From: Asterias rubens
Lineage: Eukaryota > Echinodermata > Asteroidea > Forcipulatida > Asteriidae
Length of the DNA: 64,000 bases
Assembly (NCBI RefSeq): GCF_902459465.1
Contig: NC_047068.1
Coordinates: forward strand, 18,313,195-18,377,194
Direction of reading: 5' to 3'
The stretch's first letter is position 1, and each line of letters starts with the position of its first letter. Shown here piece by piece: positions 37,101 to 47,970 of the stretch. The position numbers and the translations under genes are program-made. Under the pieces are notes generated by a model. The model had not been told where the DNA came from. It did no database searches and was given only the letters and a program-made list of their open reading frames with translations.

Positions 37101-39940
37101 GTGAGTTGAATTTTATTTGTAGAATGAATTGGAATGGTTACTAAGGTGAATATGAGGTTTCAAAACGGCTAAAAAAAATAGCAAACATTTGCATTGGCTT
37201 TCTGTTCAGTGTCTAGAGCGTGACTGTTGGCTTTGTTCAGTGGGGCGGTTAGTGTGTGGCGGTATATAGGCTCACTCTTCAGTGTGGCGGCAGTCTTCGA
37301 AACACACGTGTGTGTGTTGACATGCCCGAAGCTTGTACCCACTGCAGTTCTTTAATACCTAAAAGACATGGAACGACACTCACTAACCACCATGTTGTCC
37401 AAAACTATTTAAAATTTACCCAGTCACTTTCACTTCGCACACTTGTCAATGTCACTCTTCTTCCTTCCTTGTAGTAAATATTTATTCTTGTCTTGTTATG
37501 TAATAGCCCTGGTAGGATGTCAGTCAGTGCCACTGCACTGACGTCCTGGGTATAAAGGTTCTTAACAATGCGAACACAAGTTTGACTACATACAATTTTC
37601 TTTATTTTTTACCTGATTTGAGAAGCTGAAATTCCGTTCATATATTCACAGTGTCCCTCACTATATTCTCAACGAGTTCACAGCTAACGAATATATCCAT
37701 GGAAGAAATTATATCCGAAAAATGTCATAGTCCTGCACTAGCGATGTTGATCATTGTGTACCACTTGATAGTGTGAGCCCAAGTGCGCATGGCTTTGAGT
37801 ACAGTGCATTGTCTTGCCGCTATTCGCCGTCAAAACAGGGTAGGTGCCGTTAACTCGCCTTCAACTCCTCCAATATACATTTTAAAATCCAGGAGGCATA
37901 AAATATTCCAGCTCAAATAGAATTTTCATAAATTTCCGGTTGAATTTCGGTTACAAATATCAAGGTTGTTTTCTTGTAAAAAAAAAAAAAATCTAAGCGT
38001 GCAGCAAAATCGACTGCCGCCGTCTTGCTTTTTCACAGTGCTTCCTGTACATGTGCGGACAACAGAGGGCGCTTACCTACGTGCGTATATTTTTTTTCTT
38101 GGGACGGTTAGCATGCGCTAATTTATGGTAAAAAGTGGCCTCATTTGTCCTAGGGAAAAAAAAAACGCTTCCGGCTCATGAAGTCTTAGCACAACACTTC
38201 AATGCTCGGTATCGCATAGGTCTGCGCTTTGTGTAAATTGCTCACTGACTATTATCCATCTGCTTAGTGTTTGGTTAACGCAGGTTGACAGCGATTTGGC
38301 TGCAAATAGTAGGCCGCCAGTGATCAGTGCAAAAAAGTGTTTACACGGAAGTTAGTGCACGACGTGGGATCGGAACTAGCTAATTTAAATTTTCTTTTCA
38401 CAAAATATTAACACCAAAGGAGGAAATTTAACAATTTTAAATAATGCGATCTTTGAGTTCCAACTACAAGGAACTGGGCTAGTTATGTAACTTTTCTTTA
38501 CAAACTTTATTTTTATTCAAGAAAAATGAAAGTCAACTTTTGAAAAAAGTTTTTGAAATGTTATGTAATATGTGGCATTATTAATCAAATACACAATCGA
38601 TGGGCAGACAGTGCGAAACTAATGCAGAACTCCCTCCGCTTCTTGGCCCTATGCCTAGCCCAGGTTGGACTCCTCTGATGTTGCATACAATGTTCTCCAG
38701 GGTAGAAAGGTCTCGTACTATTGCAAGCAAGTTTACAGCCTATTTTCTCATATTTCTAATCTTATTGAGGAAGCTGAACATATTCCCTGTGGTCGGAACT
38801 ATCGGAAGGAGAGTTTGAAATTGTTGATTTTTATCCTCTGATGACATTATTTTGTGAAGATAAAGATTTGACATCTCCGATAGACACATCCTGAACTGAC
38901 TTGCTTGTAAAGAGATTGGCACAATCTTTGAAGATGACGCAATCTTTGGAAATTACCCTTTTTTTCAATTTGCGCAAGCTGCAATCTTTTTTTAATTTGC
39001 AAACTTTGTTTACTTCTTGCTTGTTGGCTTTTACCCAAAATACTTCAGTTTTATATCCAGAAGTGGACTGTGCCGAGTACCTTTGGAGGAGTATACTCAT
39101 TACAGCATATTTCTTGGATGCTAACGTCCATCGATGTCAGTTTTTTTTCATAACCGATATATCGAAAATTCAATATCAAGTTTTTCCCTTTGACAGTTTC
39201 CAATCTCTGATTGGTCAAAACCTAACCACGTGGGGATGTATTAATGGATGATAAAGGACCCGCTTTGGAAAATAATTGAATAAATGGCCCCACAACCAGC
39301 ATACATTGTGTGCAACTAGTTTGCGCTTTGCACTCTATTGCATGCTTATTCGTTTTGTACGTTTCATTGCAACTTCGCACACATGCGCGTACATACATGC
39401 TGAAAATAAATCAATTTCGATGTAACAGGTGCATGCGTATAAACTCATTTGGCCTATATGGTCCTGTTTACAGCAACATGCTACATGGACGCTCAGCTCA
39501 TGCGCGCGTTTTACCCACAAAGAACAGCTATCGTCCAATCATTTGCCTCCTTTGACCCCAGTGAGGGAGCTTATCAGACCACTCCTTTAAAGAGTCACTG
39601 GTCTCAAACTTTCAGTAATATGATTATTGCACGAAAGAGCTGGAAACCATCAAAAGCTAAATATGGCCCCTGAACATGTCTGGAAGTTTCGCCTAGAGAG
39701 TTTTAGTTGTTTATTTTGTTGAAAAGGTATTTGTTAATAGGAATAACAGTGTTCGGACCCAGTCTTCACTGGTGGTAATGACCTGGCGCTCTTAACAGAC
39801 AAACGGCTTGGTCCACTAACGACATCACAATTTTGCTAATATTAACACATTTTGATATATCAAAAATTAATTTAAAAAAATAGACATCAGCGATTTTGAT
39901 GTCACTAAAATATCGAGTTTATGAGTATTTTCGATATATT
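37101..39940. other. intergenic sequence, no supported gene
   Basis: This holds single-copy-like DNA with short frames of 60-116 codons on both strands (for example 38901-39251 plus), none with recognisable motifs or paired splice sites. ACAACAGAGGGCGCT near 38058 is identical to a site near 59150 and resembles the right part of a CTCF-type motif. I cannot support a gene here. Confidence 0.5.
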
Positions 39941-39944
39941 GACG

Positions 39945-40085
39945 GATGCTATTGGATGGGATTCGATTTCCAACCCACGGCCTTTGCAATTCTAGAGAAG
40001 TGTCAGACCATCTAGACCACCCAGATTGCCTGTTGGTTAGAGGCACTTCGAGCCCAATGTTTAGCAGCGGGTAGTGCAATGATTT
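39945..40085 (-). mobile_element. diverged tRNA-derived SINE fragment
   Basis: Reading minus: a degraded AAACATTGGGCTCGAAGTGC head, a partial box A region (TGGTCTAGATGGTC), GAATTGCAAAGGCCGTGGGT and a weak box B match the SINE copies further right. It abuts the palindromic element at 40097. Confidence 0.55.
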
Positions 40086-40096
40086 AATAGATGTTA

Positions 40097-40325
40097 AGAG
40101 CAACTATAAATATTAATAGTAAACTTGCGGGTACAACCATGGGTAAACATTTTTTGGGAGGAGTGGTGGCTCTGAAAGCCGGTTCTCCTGAAGACAAGCA
40201 GAGTATACTGTTCGAAACGTCGAGACCAAACCGGCTCTTTTCAGAGCCGCCACTACTCCAAAAGAGTTTAACCCATGGTGGTACCCGCAAGTTTACTATT
40301 AATATTTATATTTATAGTTGCTCTT
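40097..40325. mobile_element. 229-bp palindromic element
   Basis: The ends AGAGCAACTATAAATATTAA and ATATTTATAGTTGCTCT are inverted. The inner arms ACTTGCGGGTACAACCATGG and CCATGGTGGTACCCGCAAGT continue the palindrome. The centre (GAAGACAAGCAGAGTATAC, TTCGAAACGTCGAGACC) is flanked by GGCTCTGAAAGCCGG and CCGGCTCTTTTCAGAGCC. It is non-coding. Confidence 0.75.
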
Positions 40326-40375
40326 ATTCTCCACACCATGCAAAGCTTCAAACACCATTTAATAAATGATAAGTT

Positions 40376-40525
40376 TGAGTCGGGGAAAAGGAATATTCAT
40401 TTTGATTTTACCCATATACACTGATTGATGTGTGTCAGCACTGTATACTCAGTACTTACTCGAGCTCTGTGAAAATAATCACAGAGTGGGATTAGAACCA
40501 ACAACCTATTGCAATTCTAGGTGTA
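40376..40525 (-). mobile_element. diverged SINE copy
   Basis: Minus-strand order CCTAGAATTGCAATAGGTTG, GGTTCTAATCCCACTCTG (degraded box B), TCACAGAGCTCG, ACTGAGTATACAGTGCTGAC and TGTATATGGG follows the intact SINEs. Box B has a substitution, so it is probably inactive. Confidence 0.65.
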
Positions 40526-40734
40526 ATATTTGTTTTTTGAATCCAGGAATTTACTCCTGTGACCCGAACACCTAGAGTTTGTTCACAAACTCTCAATGTC
40601 TAGTGTTAAATTTGCATTGGGGATTAAGAAGATTTAAAACAAATTTTTAAATCAAACACTTTTCTTTTCTTAATGATAGAAATTGTTAATAAAATGTTAA
40701 TTTTTTTCTCATTACTTTTTGTCACCCTCTACAG

Positions 40735-40853
40735 ATCAAGTATTTCAGACAGAGAGTGTCAGATCTTTGTTCATATTGGCTGACCATTAAACAGTCAACT
40801 GAAGCATATCTGTGAAGGATGAAGCATTTGGACCACTTCACCAACTTCAAAGG
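40735..40853 (+). other. exon-like segment E1
   Basis: Acceptor TTTGTCACCCTCTACAG, then ATCAAGTATTTCAGACAGAG, and donor CAACTTCAAAGG|GTAAAAT. All three frames carry a stop. It is a duplicate of E2 and E3 and probably a decayed exon or non-coding exon. Confidence 0.4.
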
Positions 40854-40859
40854 GTAAAA

Positions 40860-41116
40860 TACCAAAGTTAATATTCTTAATCTCTGATGCAATTTTAAAC
40901 ATCTGATATATCGTTGCGGTACCCGCTGCCAAAACATAGGATTCAAACTAACTCTAGATACCGGGCAATCTCGGTAGTCTAGTTGGTAAGACACTGCTCT
41001 AGAATTGCAAAGGTCGTGGGTTCGAATCCCAACCGAGTAATATATGCCTGTGATATGTTTTCACAGGACTCAGGAAATTACTGAGTATACATTGCTATAC
41101 ATCGGTGTATGGGTAA
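40860..41116 (+). mobile_element. tRNA-derived SINE, copy 1
   Basis: The tRNA-like part is 40969-41038. Box A TAGTCTAGTTGG lies at 40975-40986 and box B GGTTCGAATCC at 41019-41029. The outer arms CTCGG and CCGAG pair, and a D-stem (GTCT/AGAC) and T-stem (GTGGG/CCCAA) can be drawn. The triplet in the anticodon position reads AGA, but the anticodon stem is mismatched, so this is not a working tRNA. A conserved head (GCGGTACCCGCTGCCAAAAC) and tail (CCTGTGATATGTTTTCACAG hairpin, then ATCGGTGTATGGG) recur in all copies. RNA polymerase III would use the two boxes. Confidence 0.85.
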
Positions 41117-41119
41117 AAA

Positions 41120-42110
41120 AAAATAGACAAAAATAATTTCAAAGGTATGATACAAAATTGTTAATGATAAAGAAAATGTATGAGTCAGTGCCTATAGTGA
41201 AGACCTACTGTTTGCAATCAGTACCAATAGTTTGGAAATGCTCCTGTGCGTGAGTAAATTGTCCCCCATCATTCAATATCAATGGCGTTTTGTTAAAAAT
41301 GCAACCACCAGGTACATTGGTGTTGATTTAAAACATTTGTTTGTCAAAACCACATCACATCTGTAATGAAAATAAAATGTCCACCCGCAGTCTTATTTTT
41401 GTGAATTTTTTTGAAGCATCTTGGGTCATCCTTTGAAATTATCATTGCCACAATGGTAACTCGAAACTGGAAAATGGCTTTGAACAGTCCATACACTGCA
41501 TTTTGATGTAGGAGAAGAAACACCTTCATGTTCAGTAGAAGTTTCGCACAAACGGTATTTTCTATCTTTAAAAAATGTGTTTGGTGTGCACTTAAAGACA
41601 ATAAATGTTTATATTGGGTTCCACACAGCATCCAGAGATCACACCTAATAAAGTTATACTCCTTGAATCAAATTATAAAAAAATGCAAAAAACTTGATCA
41701 AATTATTTTAAAAATGCAATACGATGAGATCAGTGGTAGATGTGTGTGTATTACATCAGTCTCAATTGGCTTGTGATGGGTTTAAGAGCAGTTTGTGACA
41801 GGGCTCCTTGCTCCCTAGCAATTATAATCTGTTCACCCAAACTTTACATGATGTTTCATTCAAAAGTTAGAGGCTTTAATACAATTAAAGTGCCTCAATT
41901 TGTTGGAAGCTTCTGTGCAGCACCACGGGAGCTGATGCGCGCTAGTTTTTATTATGTGTTATTGTATAAGAAGTCTATTAGAGTGCACATAATGGCCAGC
42001 CCTTTTACTTGAAAAATTGTCTCACTGCTAATGACCAAATATCATGCATATAGCTTTTAGTGTGTAAATAACATGTTAAGTCCAGATAGTTGGCTGTGCA
42101 AGATTCCTGG
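41120..42110. other. copy-1 tail region, no gene seen
   Basis: It holds the downstream part of the duplicated segment. Short frames here (41344-41631 minus, 41528-42012 plus) have no recognisable domain, and the plus ones cross a region that is deleted in copy 2. Confidence 0.5.
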
Positions 42111-42177
42111 ACGTAATGATAGAAATTGTTAATAAAATGTAAATTTTTTTCTCATTACTTTTTGTCACCCTCTACAG

Positions 42178-42296
42178 ATCAAATAATTCAGACAGAGAGT
42201 GTCAGATCTTTGTTCATATTGGCTGACCATTAAACAGTCAACTGAAGCATATCTGTGAAGAATGAAGCATTTGGACCACTTCGCCAACTTCAAAGG
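42178..42296 (+). other. exon-like segment E2
   Basis: It is nearly identical to E1, with acceptor CACCCTCTACAG and donor CAAAGG|GTAAAA kept. The few differences do not favour any reading frame. Confidence 0.4.
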
Positions 42297-42299
42297 GTA

Positions 42300-42560
42300 A
42301 AATACCAAAGTTAATACTCTTAATCTCTGATGCAATTTTAAACATCTGATATATCGTTGCGGTACCCGCTGCCAAAACATAGGATTCAAACTAACTCTAG
42401 ATACCGGGCAATCTCGGTAGTCTAGTTGGTAAGACACTGCTCCAGAATTGCAAAGGTCGTGGGTTCGAATCCCAACCGAGTAATATATGCCTGTGATATG
42501 TTTTCACAGGACTCAGGAAATTACTGAGTATACATTGCTATACACACATCGGTGTATGGG
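42300..42560 (+). mobile_element. tRNA-derived SINE, copy 2
   Basis: The tRNA-like part is 42412-42481, with both boxes intact. It differs from copy 1 at only a few positions (CTCCAGAATT for CTCTAGAATT), as expected if it was copied by the tandem duplication and not by a separate insertion. Confidence 0.85.
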
Positions 42561-43043
42561 AGAAGAAACACCTTCAACGTGGTAGACGTGTGTGTATAAC
42601 ATCAGTCTCAATTAGCTTGTGATGGGTTTTAGAGCAGTTTGTGACAGGGCTCCTTGCTCCCTAGCAATTGCTCCTTCATAATCCGTTCACCCAAACTTTA
42701 CATGATGTTCCATTCAAAGTTAGAGGCTTTAATACAATTAAAGTGCCTCAATTTGGACATGCTTTATGTGTTGAAACTGTGCAGCACCACAGGAGCTGAT
42801 GCGCACTAGTTTTTGTTATGTGCTATTGTATAAGAAGTCTATTAGAGTGCACATAATGGCCAGCCCTTTTACTTGAAAAAATTGTCCCACTGCTAAAGAC
42901 CAAATACCATGCATATAGCCTTTAATGTGTAAATAGCATGATAAGTCCAGATATTTGGCTGTGCAAAATTCCTGGACTCAAAGATAGAAATTGTTAATAA
43001 ATATTAATTTTTTTTTCTCATTACTTTTTGTCATCCTCTACAG

Positions 43044-43169
43044 ATCAAGTAATTCAGACAGAGAGTGTCAGATCTTTGTCCATAGTGGCTGACCATCAAA
43101 CAGTCAGCGGAGATATAAGCTTGATCTGTGAAAGATGAAGCATTTGGACAACTTTACCAACGTCAAAAG
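43044..43169 (+). other. exon-like segment E3
   Basis: Acceptor TTGTCATCCTCTACAG and donor GTCAAAAG|GTAAAATACC. One frame (beginning Q-V-I-Q-T-E-S) stays open for 30 codons, longer than in E1 and E2. It agrees with E4 in the Q-x-I-x-T-E-S start, hinting at the ancestral frame. Confidence 0.4.
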
Positions 43170-43432
43170 GTAAAATACCAAAGTTAATATTCTTTATCCC
43201 TGATGCAAATTTAAACATGTTATATCGTTATATCTGCTGCCAAAACATAGGATTCAAAATACCTCTAGATACCGGGCAATCTCGGTAGTCTAGTTGGTAA
43301 GACACTGCTCTAGAATTGCAAAGGTCGTGGGTTCGAATCCCAACCGAGTAATAAATGCCTGTGATTCGTTTCACAGGACTCGGGAAAGTACTTGAGTATA
43401 CAGTGCAAACACACATCGGTGTATGGGTAAAA
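43170..43432 (+). mobile_element. tRNA-derived SINE, copy 3
   Basis: The tRNA-like part is 43280-43349, with boxes A and B intact. The tail reads TTCACAGGACTCGGGAAAGT, ACACACATCGGTGTATGGG. On the minus strand it yields GIRTHDLCNSRAVSYQLDYR, a translation of the SINE and not a protein domain. Confidence 0.85.
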
Positions 43433-43509
43433 AAACAAAATGTGCACTTTGATTTTATTTCGATCACAAATTATATTACATTTTATGTTGAAACCCAAGC
43501 ATTTGAAAG

Positions 43510-43735
43510 TGATTGTTATGAAATGCATATGGTTATAAAAGATGTTTTAATTGTAGAACATAAGGATCCACACAAATACACCTCAAAATTGCACGTTTTT
43601 TCCCCATCATCGTGAAAACCAATTTGTGGACACCAAAAAAAGGGCCAATCGTGTTAAGTTCACAAAGTAAGAACAAAAAAAACACGATTTTGAGGCATGT
43701 TTGTATGAATCATTATATTCTACCCTTTTTCTGCT
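43510..43735. mobile_element. decayed copy of the TTAA palindromic element
   Basis: GAAATGCATATGGTTATAAA, GATCCACACAAATACACCTC, GGCCAATCGTGTTAAGTTC and GAATCATTATATTCTAC match the 30404-30792 element with many changes. The outer ends are lost. Confidence 0.6.
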
Positions 43736-44152
43736 CAACAGCTTTGTGAAATTGGGCCTAGACGCATGGCCAAAATCACTGTCATAGTGTTAATTTTTTT
43801 ATTTAATTTTTTGTTCATAAGAATATGAAGATAAAACTATTTGCACACCTTAGATTGCGGGTCTTTCAAACCAAAAATAAATTAATGTAAGTGGGCTTTG
43901 CGCTTGCAAGCTTTCACGCGCCGTGTGCCCATCATTTTTTTCACATCCCTGAAATTAACCAGCTCATTACAAAGTTTCTTATGCTTCGTCTTTATTGAAA
44001 ACTATTGGAACAGAATTCATATGCTTTTCTAAATTCCAATGATGTACAATACTTTGACTAAAATATGTTCAGATGTTTGTTGTATTGACCTAGTTAAAGG
44101 TTTTCTTAACTGTTTAACATTAATTCTCTTTCCTGTCTTTCATCCTCTACAG

Positions 44153-44292
44153 ATCAACTAATCGAGACAGAGAGTGGCGGATCTCCATTCAAGTTCAAGG
44201 CCATCATCAGTGGAGATGCAGTGTTGGTCAACAGTAATTTAGCGTTTGTAGCTTTGAATTTATAACTACTTGTATCTGGGATGGATCTGAAG
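44153..44292 (+). other. exon-like segment E4
   Basis: It follows CTGTCTTTCATCCTCTACAG and ends GGATCTGAAG|GTTTAA, a weaker donor. It shares ATCAACTAATCGAGACAGAG with E1-E3 and then diverges. One frame runs 36 codons from Q-L-I-E-T-E-S-G-G-S before TAA. It may be the oldest copy or the source of the series. Confidence 0.4.
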
Positions 44293-44362
44293 GTTTAATA
44301 TAATATCACCAAGATAATGAAGGCTTTCCTTGAAAGAGCATCATTGTCTGCAAGATTGAAAT

Positions 44363-45085
44363 GTGCACATCCTGAGTGGTGAATCATTCATACTTTCCTT
44401 GTGTGGTGATCTACCTATATTTACCCATGGTGAATCAATCATACTTTCCTTGTGTGGTGATCTACCTATATTTACCCATGGTGAATCATTCATACTTTCC
44501 TTGTGTGGTTATCTTCCTATATTTACCCATGGTGAATCATTCATACTTTCCTTGTATGGTGATCTGCCTATATTTACCCATGGTGAATCCTTCATACTTT
44601 CCTTGTGTGGTGATCTACCTATATTTACCCATGGTAAATCATTCATACTTTCCTTTTGTGATGATCTACCTATATTTACCCATGGTGAATCATACATACT
44701 TTCCTTGTATTGTGATCTACCTATATTTACCCATGGTGAATCATTCATACTTTCCTTGTGTGGTGATCTTACCCATGGTGAATCATTCATACTTTCCCTG
44801 TGTGGTGATCTTCCTATATTTACCCATGGTGAATCACTCATACTTTCCATGTATGGTGAGCTACCTATAATTACCCATGGTGAATCATTCATACTTTCCT
44901 TGTGTGGTGATCTACCTATATTTACCCATGGTGAATCATTCATACTTTCCTTGTGTAGTGATCTACCTGTATTTTCCTTGTATGGTGAATCATTTATACT
45001 TTCCTTGTGTGGTGATCTACCTATACCCATGGTGAATCATTCATACTTTCCTTGTGTGGTGAATCATTCAAATCAAAATTTAGAT
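44363..45085. repeat. 51-bp minisatellite, about 14 units
   Basis: The unit CATACTTTCC-TTGTGTGGTG-ATCTACCTAT-ATTTACCCAT-GGTGAATCATT repeats with small deletions, all but a few in multiples of three. Because 51 is divisible by three, long frames stay open in two plus-strand phases and one minus-strand phase (periodic peptides of 17 residues, such as GESFILSLCGDLPIFTH). Simultaneous openness in three phases shows this is a result of the period and not coding selection. Confidence 0.9.
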
Positions 45086-45352
45086 TTGATACGTCAAAGG
45101 CCTAGTTGTATGTAGTTATGTTTCACTCACTATTCATTCAGGCCATTCAATTTAGGTGTGCTGATGTTTGGAGTTGACAAACTTGGTTGCCATATAGTGG
45201 AGCCGGCATGGGAATTTTCCCCCCCTTTTTCCCCATATGGGTTTTAGGGGGGTTTTCGCCCATCTCATACATCAGCAACTAGCAGCCATGCAACTTTTCA
45301 GCTGGTCAGCTGATTTTATGGTTTTGGTGTTCTCAGCCGTTGGAAATTAAAA

Positions 45353-45600
45353 AACACAGAACAAAATCTTGCTGTGCTTGTTTCTGAAAATGTCAAATGT
45401 TTTGCAAAAATTCAGAGTTGCATGTCTGAAATAGGTGACACTTGAGTGTCTTCAAAGAAGAAAATACACAGTACAAAATCTTGCTGTGCCTGTTTCTGGA
45501 AATTCCCTTTTTTTTTGGGGGGGGGGGGGTCAAAATACATTTTTGAAATAGATGACACTTTAGTGTCTAAATAGGTTCATTTGGTGTCAAAGAAGATTTG
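45353..45600. repeat. two-copy tandem repeat of about 114 bp
   Basis: ACACAGAACAAAATCTTGCT and ACACAGTACAAAATCTTGCT start two copies 114 bp apart, each running through TGTTTCTG(A/G)AAAT to GAAATAG(G/A)TGACACTT. A poly-G run near 45518-45529 interrupts the second. Confidence 0.75.
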
Positions 45601-45664
45601 ACTCCACATTTAAGGTGTATTTAATTAAAACTTGTAGATAAGTAAACATTTCATTACTATTTTA

Positions 45665-46640
45665 CATGTGGTGAATTACCCATGTGTTGCGTATTCTCTA
45701 CACTTTCAACTGTGTTTTGAATTTACCATACTTCCCCCGGTGTTGCGTATTTTCTACACTTTCACCTGTGTTTTGATTACTCATACTTCCCCTGGTGTTG
45801 CGTGATCTCTACACTTTCACCTGTGTTTCGCATTACTGATACTTCTCTGGTGTTGCAAATTCTCTACACTTTCACCTGTGTTTTGAATTACCCATACTTC
45901 CCCTGTTGTTGTGTATTCTCTACACTTTCACCTGTGTTTTGAATGACCCATACTTCCTCTAGTGTCGTGTTTCCTACACTTTCAATTGTGTTGTGAATTA
46001 TACCCATACTTCCTCTAGTGTTGCGTATTCTTTACACTTTCAACTGTGTGGTGAATTATCCATACTTCCCCTGGTGTTGCGTGTTCTTAACACTTTCAAC
46101 TGTGTGGTGAATTACCCATACTTCCCCTGGTGTTGGTAATTCTTTACACTTTCACCTGTGTTTTGAATTACCCATACTTCACCTAGTGTTGCGTATTCCC
46201 TACACCTTCAACTGTGTGGTGAATTACCCATACTTCCTGTGGTGTTGCGTATTCTTACACTTTCACCAGTGTTTTGAATTACCAATACTTCCCCTGGTCT
46301 TGAGTATTCTCTGCACTTTCACCTGTGTTTTGAATGACCCATACTTCCTCTAGTGTCGTGTTTCCTACACTTTCAATTACCCATACTTCCTCTAGTGTCG
46401 TGTTTCCTACACTTTCAATTGTGTTGTGAATTATACCCATACTTCCTCTAGTGTTGCGTATTCCTTACACTTTCAACTGTGTTGTGAATTACCCATACTT
46501 CCCCTGGCCGGTGTTGCGTATTGTCTTCATTTCACAAGAGTTTTGAGTAACCCATACTTCCTCTGGTGTGGCGATTCTCTTCCCTTCACTTATGTTGTGA
46601 TTTACGCATACTGCCTGTGTGTGGTGATCTACTCATACTT
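45665..46640. repeat. 56-bp minisatellite, left block
   Basis: Units of the form GTTGCGTATTCTCTACACTT-TCACCTGTGTTTTGAATTAC-CCATACTTCCCCTGGT recur about 17 times with substitutions and short indels. It shares the TACCCATACTTCCC word with the 51-bp array just upstream, so the two arrays may have a common origin. Confidence 0.9.
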
Positions 46641-47050
46641 GTGCTGATCTACCCATACTGAAGTATTTACCCATGTTTTTTAAATTCAGTGTCCAAGTAA
46701 ATGTGACTTAATATATGATAGGTATTTAATAAGTTAGTTTTGTACATTAGTCTATGTCCCAGGGGTGTGCCAATAATCTTGTCTGGTGATCTACCCATTC
46801 TTTACTCTGTGATTGATGTCCCTTCCCCTTGAGTGGTGAATTGCTTACACTTTTCCTTGTGTGGTGGTCAACCTATTCCTTACACTGTGGTAAATGACAC
46901 TTCTACATGTGTTGTGAACTACTCACACTTTAACTCTTGTGTGGTAAAATATCCATACTACCCTTAGTATAGTGAAATAACCACTTTGACTTCTGTTTAG
47001 ATTTATCCACACTTCTCCCTGGGTGGTGAATCACTAAAAAATTCCCCTTT
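46640..47050. repeat. degenerate minisatellite margin
   Basis: Scattered words (GTGTGGTGA, CTACTCACACTT, ACCCATACTG, CTTGTGTGG) show decayed units, with no regular period left. Confidence 0.5.
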
Positions 47051-47153
47051 GTCCCAAGATCCATCCCTTATCTGCATTAAAGATGTATGATTCAGATTTC
47101 AATTAATTCATACATGAAAAACTAACAAAAATTCCTCACAAAACCAAAGAAAC

Positions 47154-47415
47154 TTGTTCCCTTGCAGATAATCAGGGCACTCTGATTGTCTTCTTGGGAA
47201 ACAGTATTACCAGGCAGAGAGCACTCTGATTGAAACTGCTCTGATTGAAACTGTTTAGAGAAAGTCTAAAACAAATTTGTCTTTCGATTTTTTGGATGAA
47301 CATAATTTATACCTTCCCTTGCAGATAATTAGGGCACTCTGATTGTCTTCTTGGGAAACAGTTTTACCAGTCCGAGAGCACTCCGATTGAAACTGTTCAG
47401 AGAAATTTCAAAAAA
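47154..47415 (+). repeat. exon-like segment in two tandem copies, 158 bp apart
   Basis: Both copies begin TTCCCTTGCAG, then ATAAT(C/T)AGGGCACTCTGAT, and contain TGTCTTCTTGGGAAACAG and GAGCACTC(T/C)GATTGAAAC. The TTCCCTTGCAG start is a good acceptor. No frame is open in both copies and no shared donor is obvious. This parallels the A-D and E series. Confidence 0.55.
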
Positions 47416-47970
47416 ATTTGCAGAAAAAGTAGATGAGAATTGAAGCGAAAACCCTAACCACCCTGTCTGAATCACATGTCTTTGTGTAATTAAAGTAAAT
47501 TATTTAGTTCAAATGTAAGAGTTGCTCCTACCAAAGAATGAGACCATGAAAAAGAATTGTTTAAAATAAAATAATGATTTTTCTCGCAAGCAAAGTCATT
47601 ATTTCAGAAATTGGGCAAACATAATAACAAAAATTATGGAAATCTCAGTATCTTTCAGAGATATGGACTTTTCTATCCAAAAAAGGACTGATAAAACTCA
47701 TTTGTTTTTTGTTTTGGTAAATCTCTGTAAGTGTTTTCAAAAAGTGTTGATTTTTTCTCTTATGGGTATAGTTATTAATATTTGTCAGTAATTGAGCAAA
47801 TTAAGGAAATTTCAGTATCTTGCAGAGATATGGAAATTTCTATCAAATAAAATGATAAAATTCCCTTACTTGTACTTTTTCATTGGGGGTTTTAGCTCTA
47901 AAAGATATTGAGAATATTTTTCAGAGCTCAAGGTAAAACCACAGAAATATTTTTTTGACTCATTGTGTAG

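Larger units (their letters stand above)
40675..43435. repeat. segment in three tandem copies carrying exon-like sequence plus SINE
   Basis: Copy 1 spans about 40675-42114, copy 2 about 42115-42980 and copy 3 starts about 42981. Each begins with TGATAGAAATTGTTAATAAA or a close variant, then a T-rich acceptor, an exon-like segment of about 120-126 bp, and a SINE in the same place and orientation. Copies 1 and 2 also share the downstream GACAGGGCTCCTTGCTCCCT region. Copy 2 lacks most of 41117-41730 but keeps GAGAAGAAACACCTTCA, so at least two internal deletions separate it from copy 1. Confidence 0.85.

Noticed and set aside
38600-39251. Possible coding exon (72- and 116-codon frames, and an 89-codon frame on the other strand)
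   Set aside because: The frames overlap on both strands, show no domain or paired splice sites, and have ordinary base composition.
40969-41038. Functional tRNA gene
   Set aside because: The anticodon stem is mismatched, there are at least four near-identical copies with shared non-tRNA heads and tails, and no terminator T-run follows. It is a SINE.
44363-45115. 250-codon frame in the 51-bp array as a repetitive protein
   Set aside because: Three phases are open at once because the period is a multiple of three, and there is no promoter, signal peptide or codon preference.
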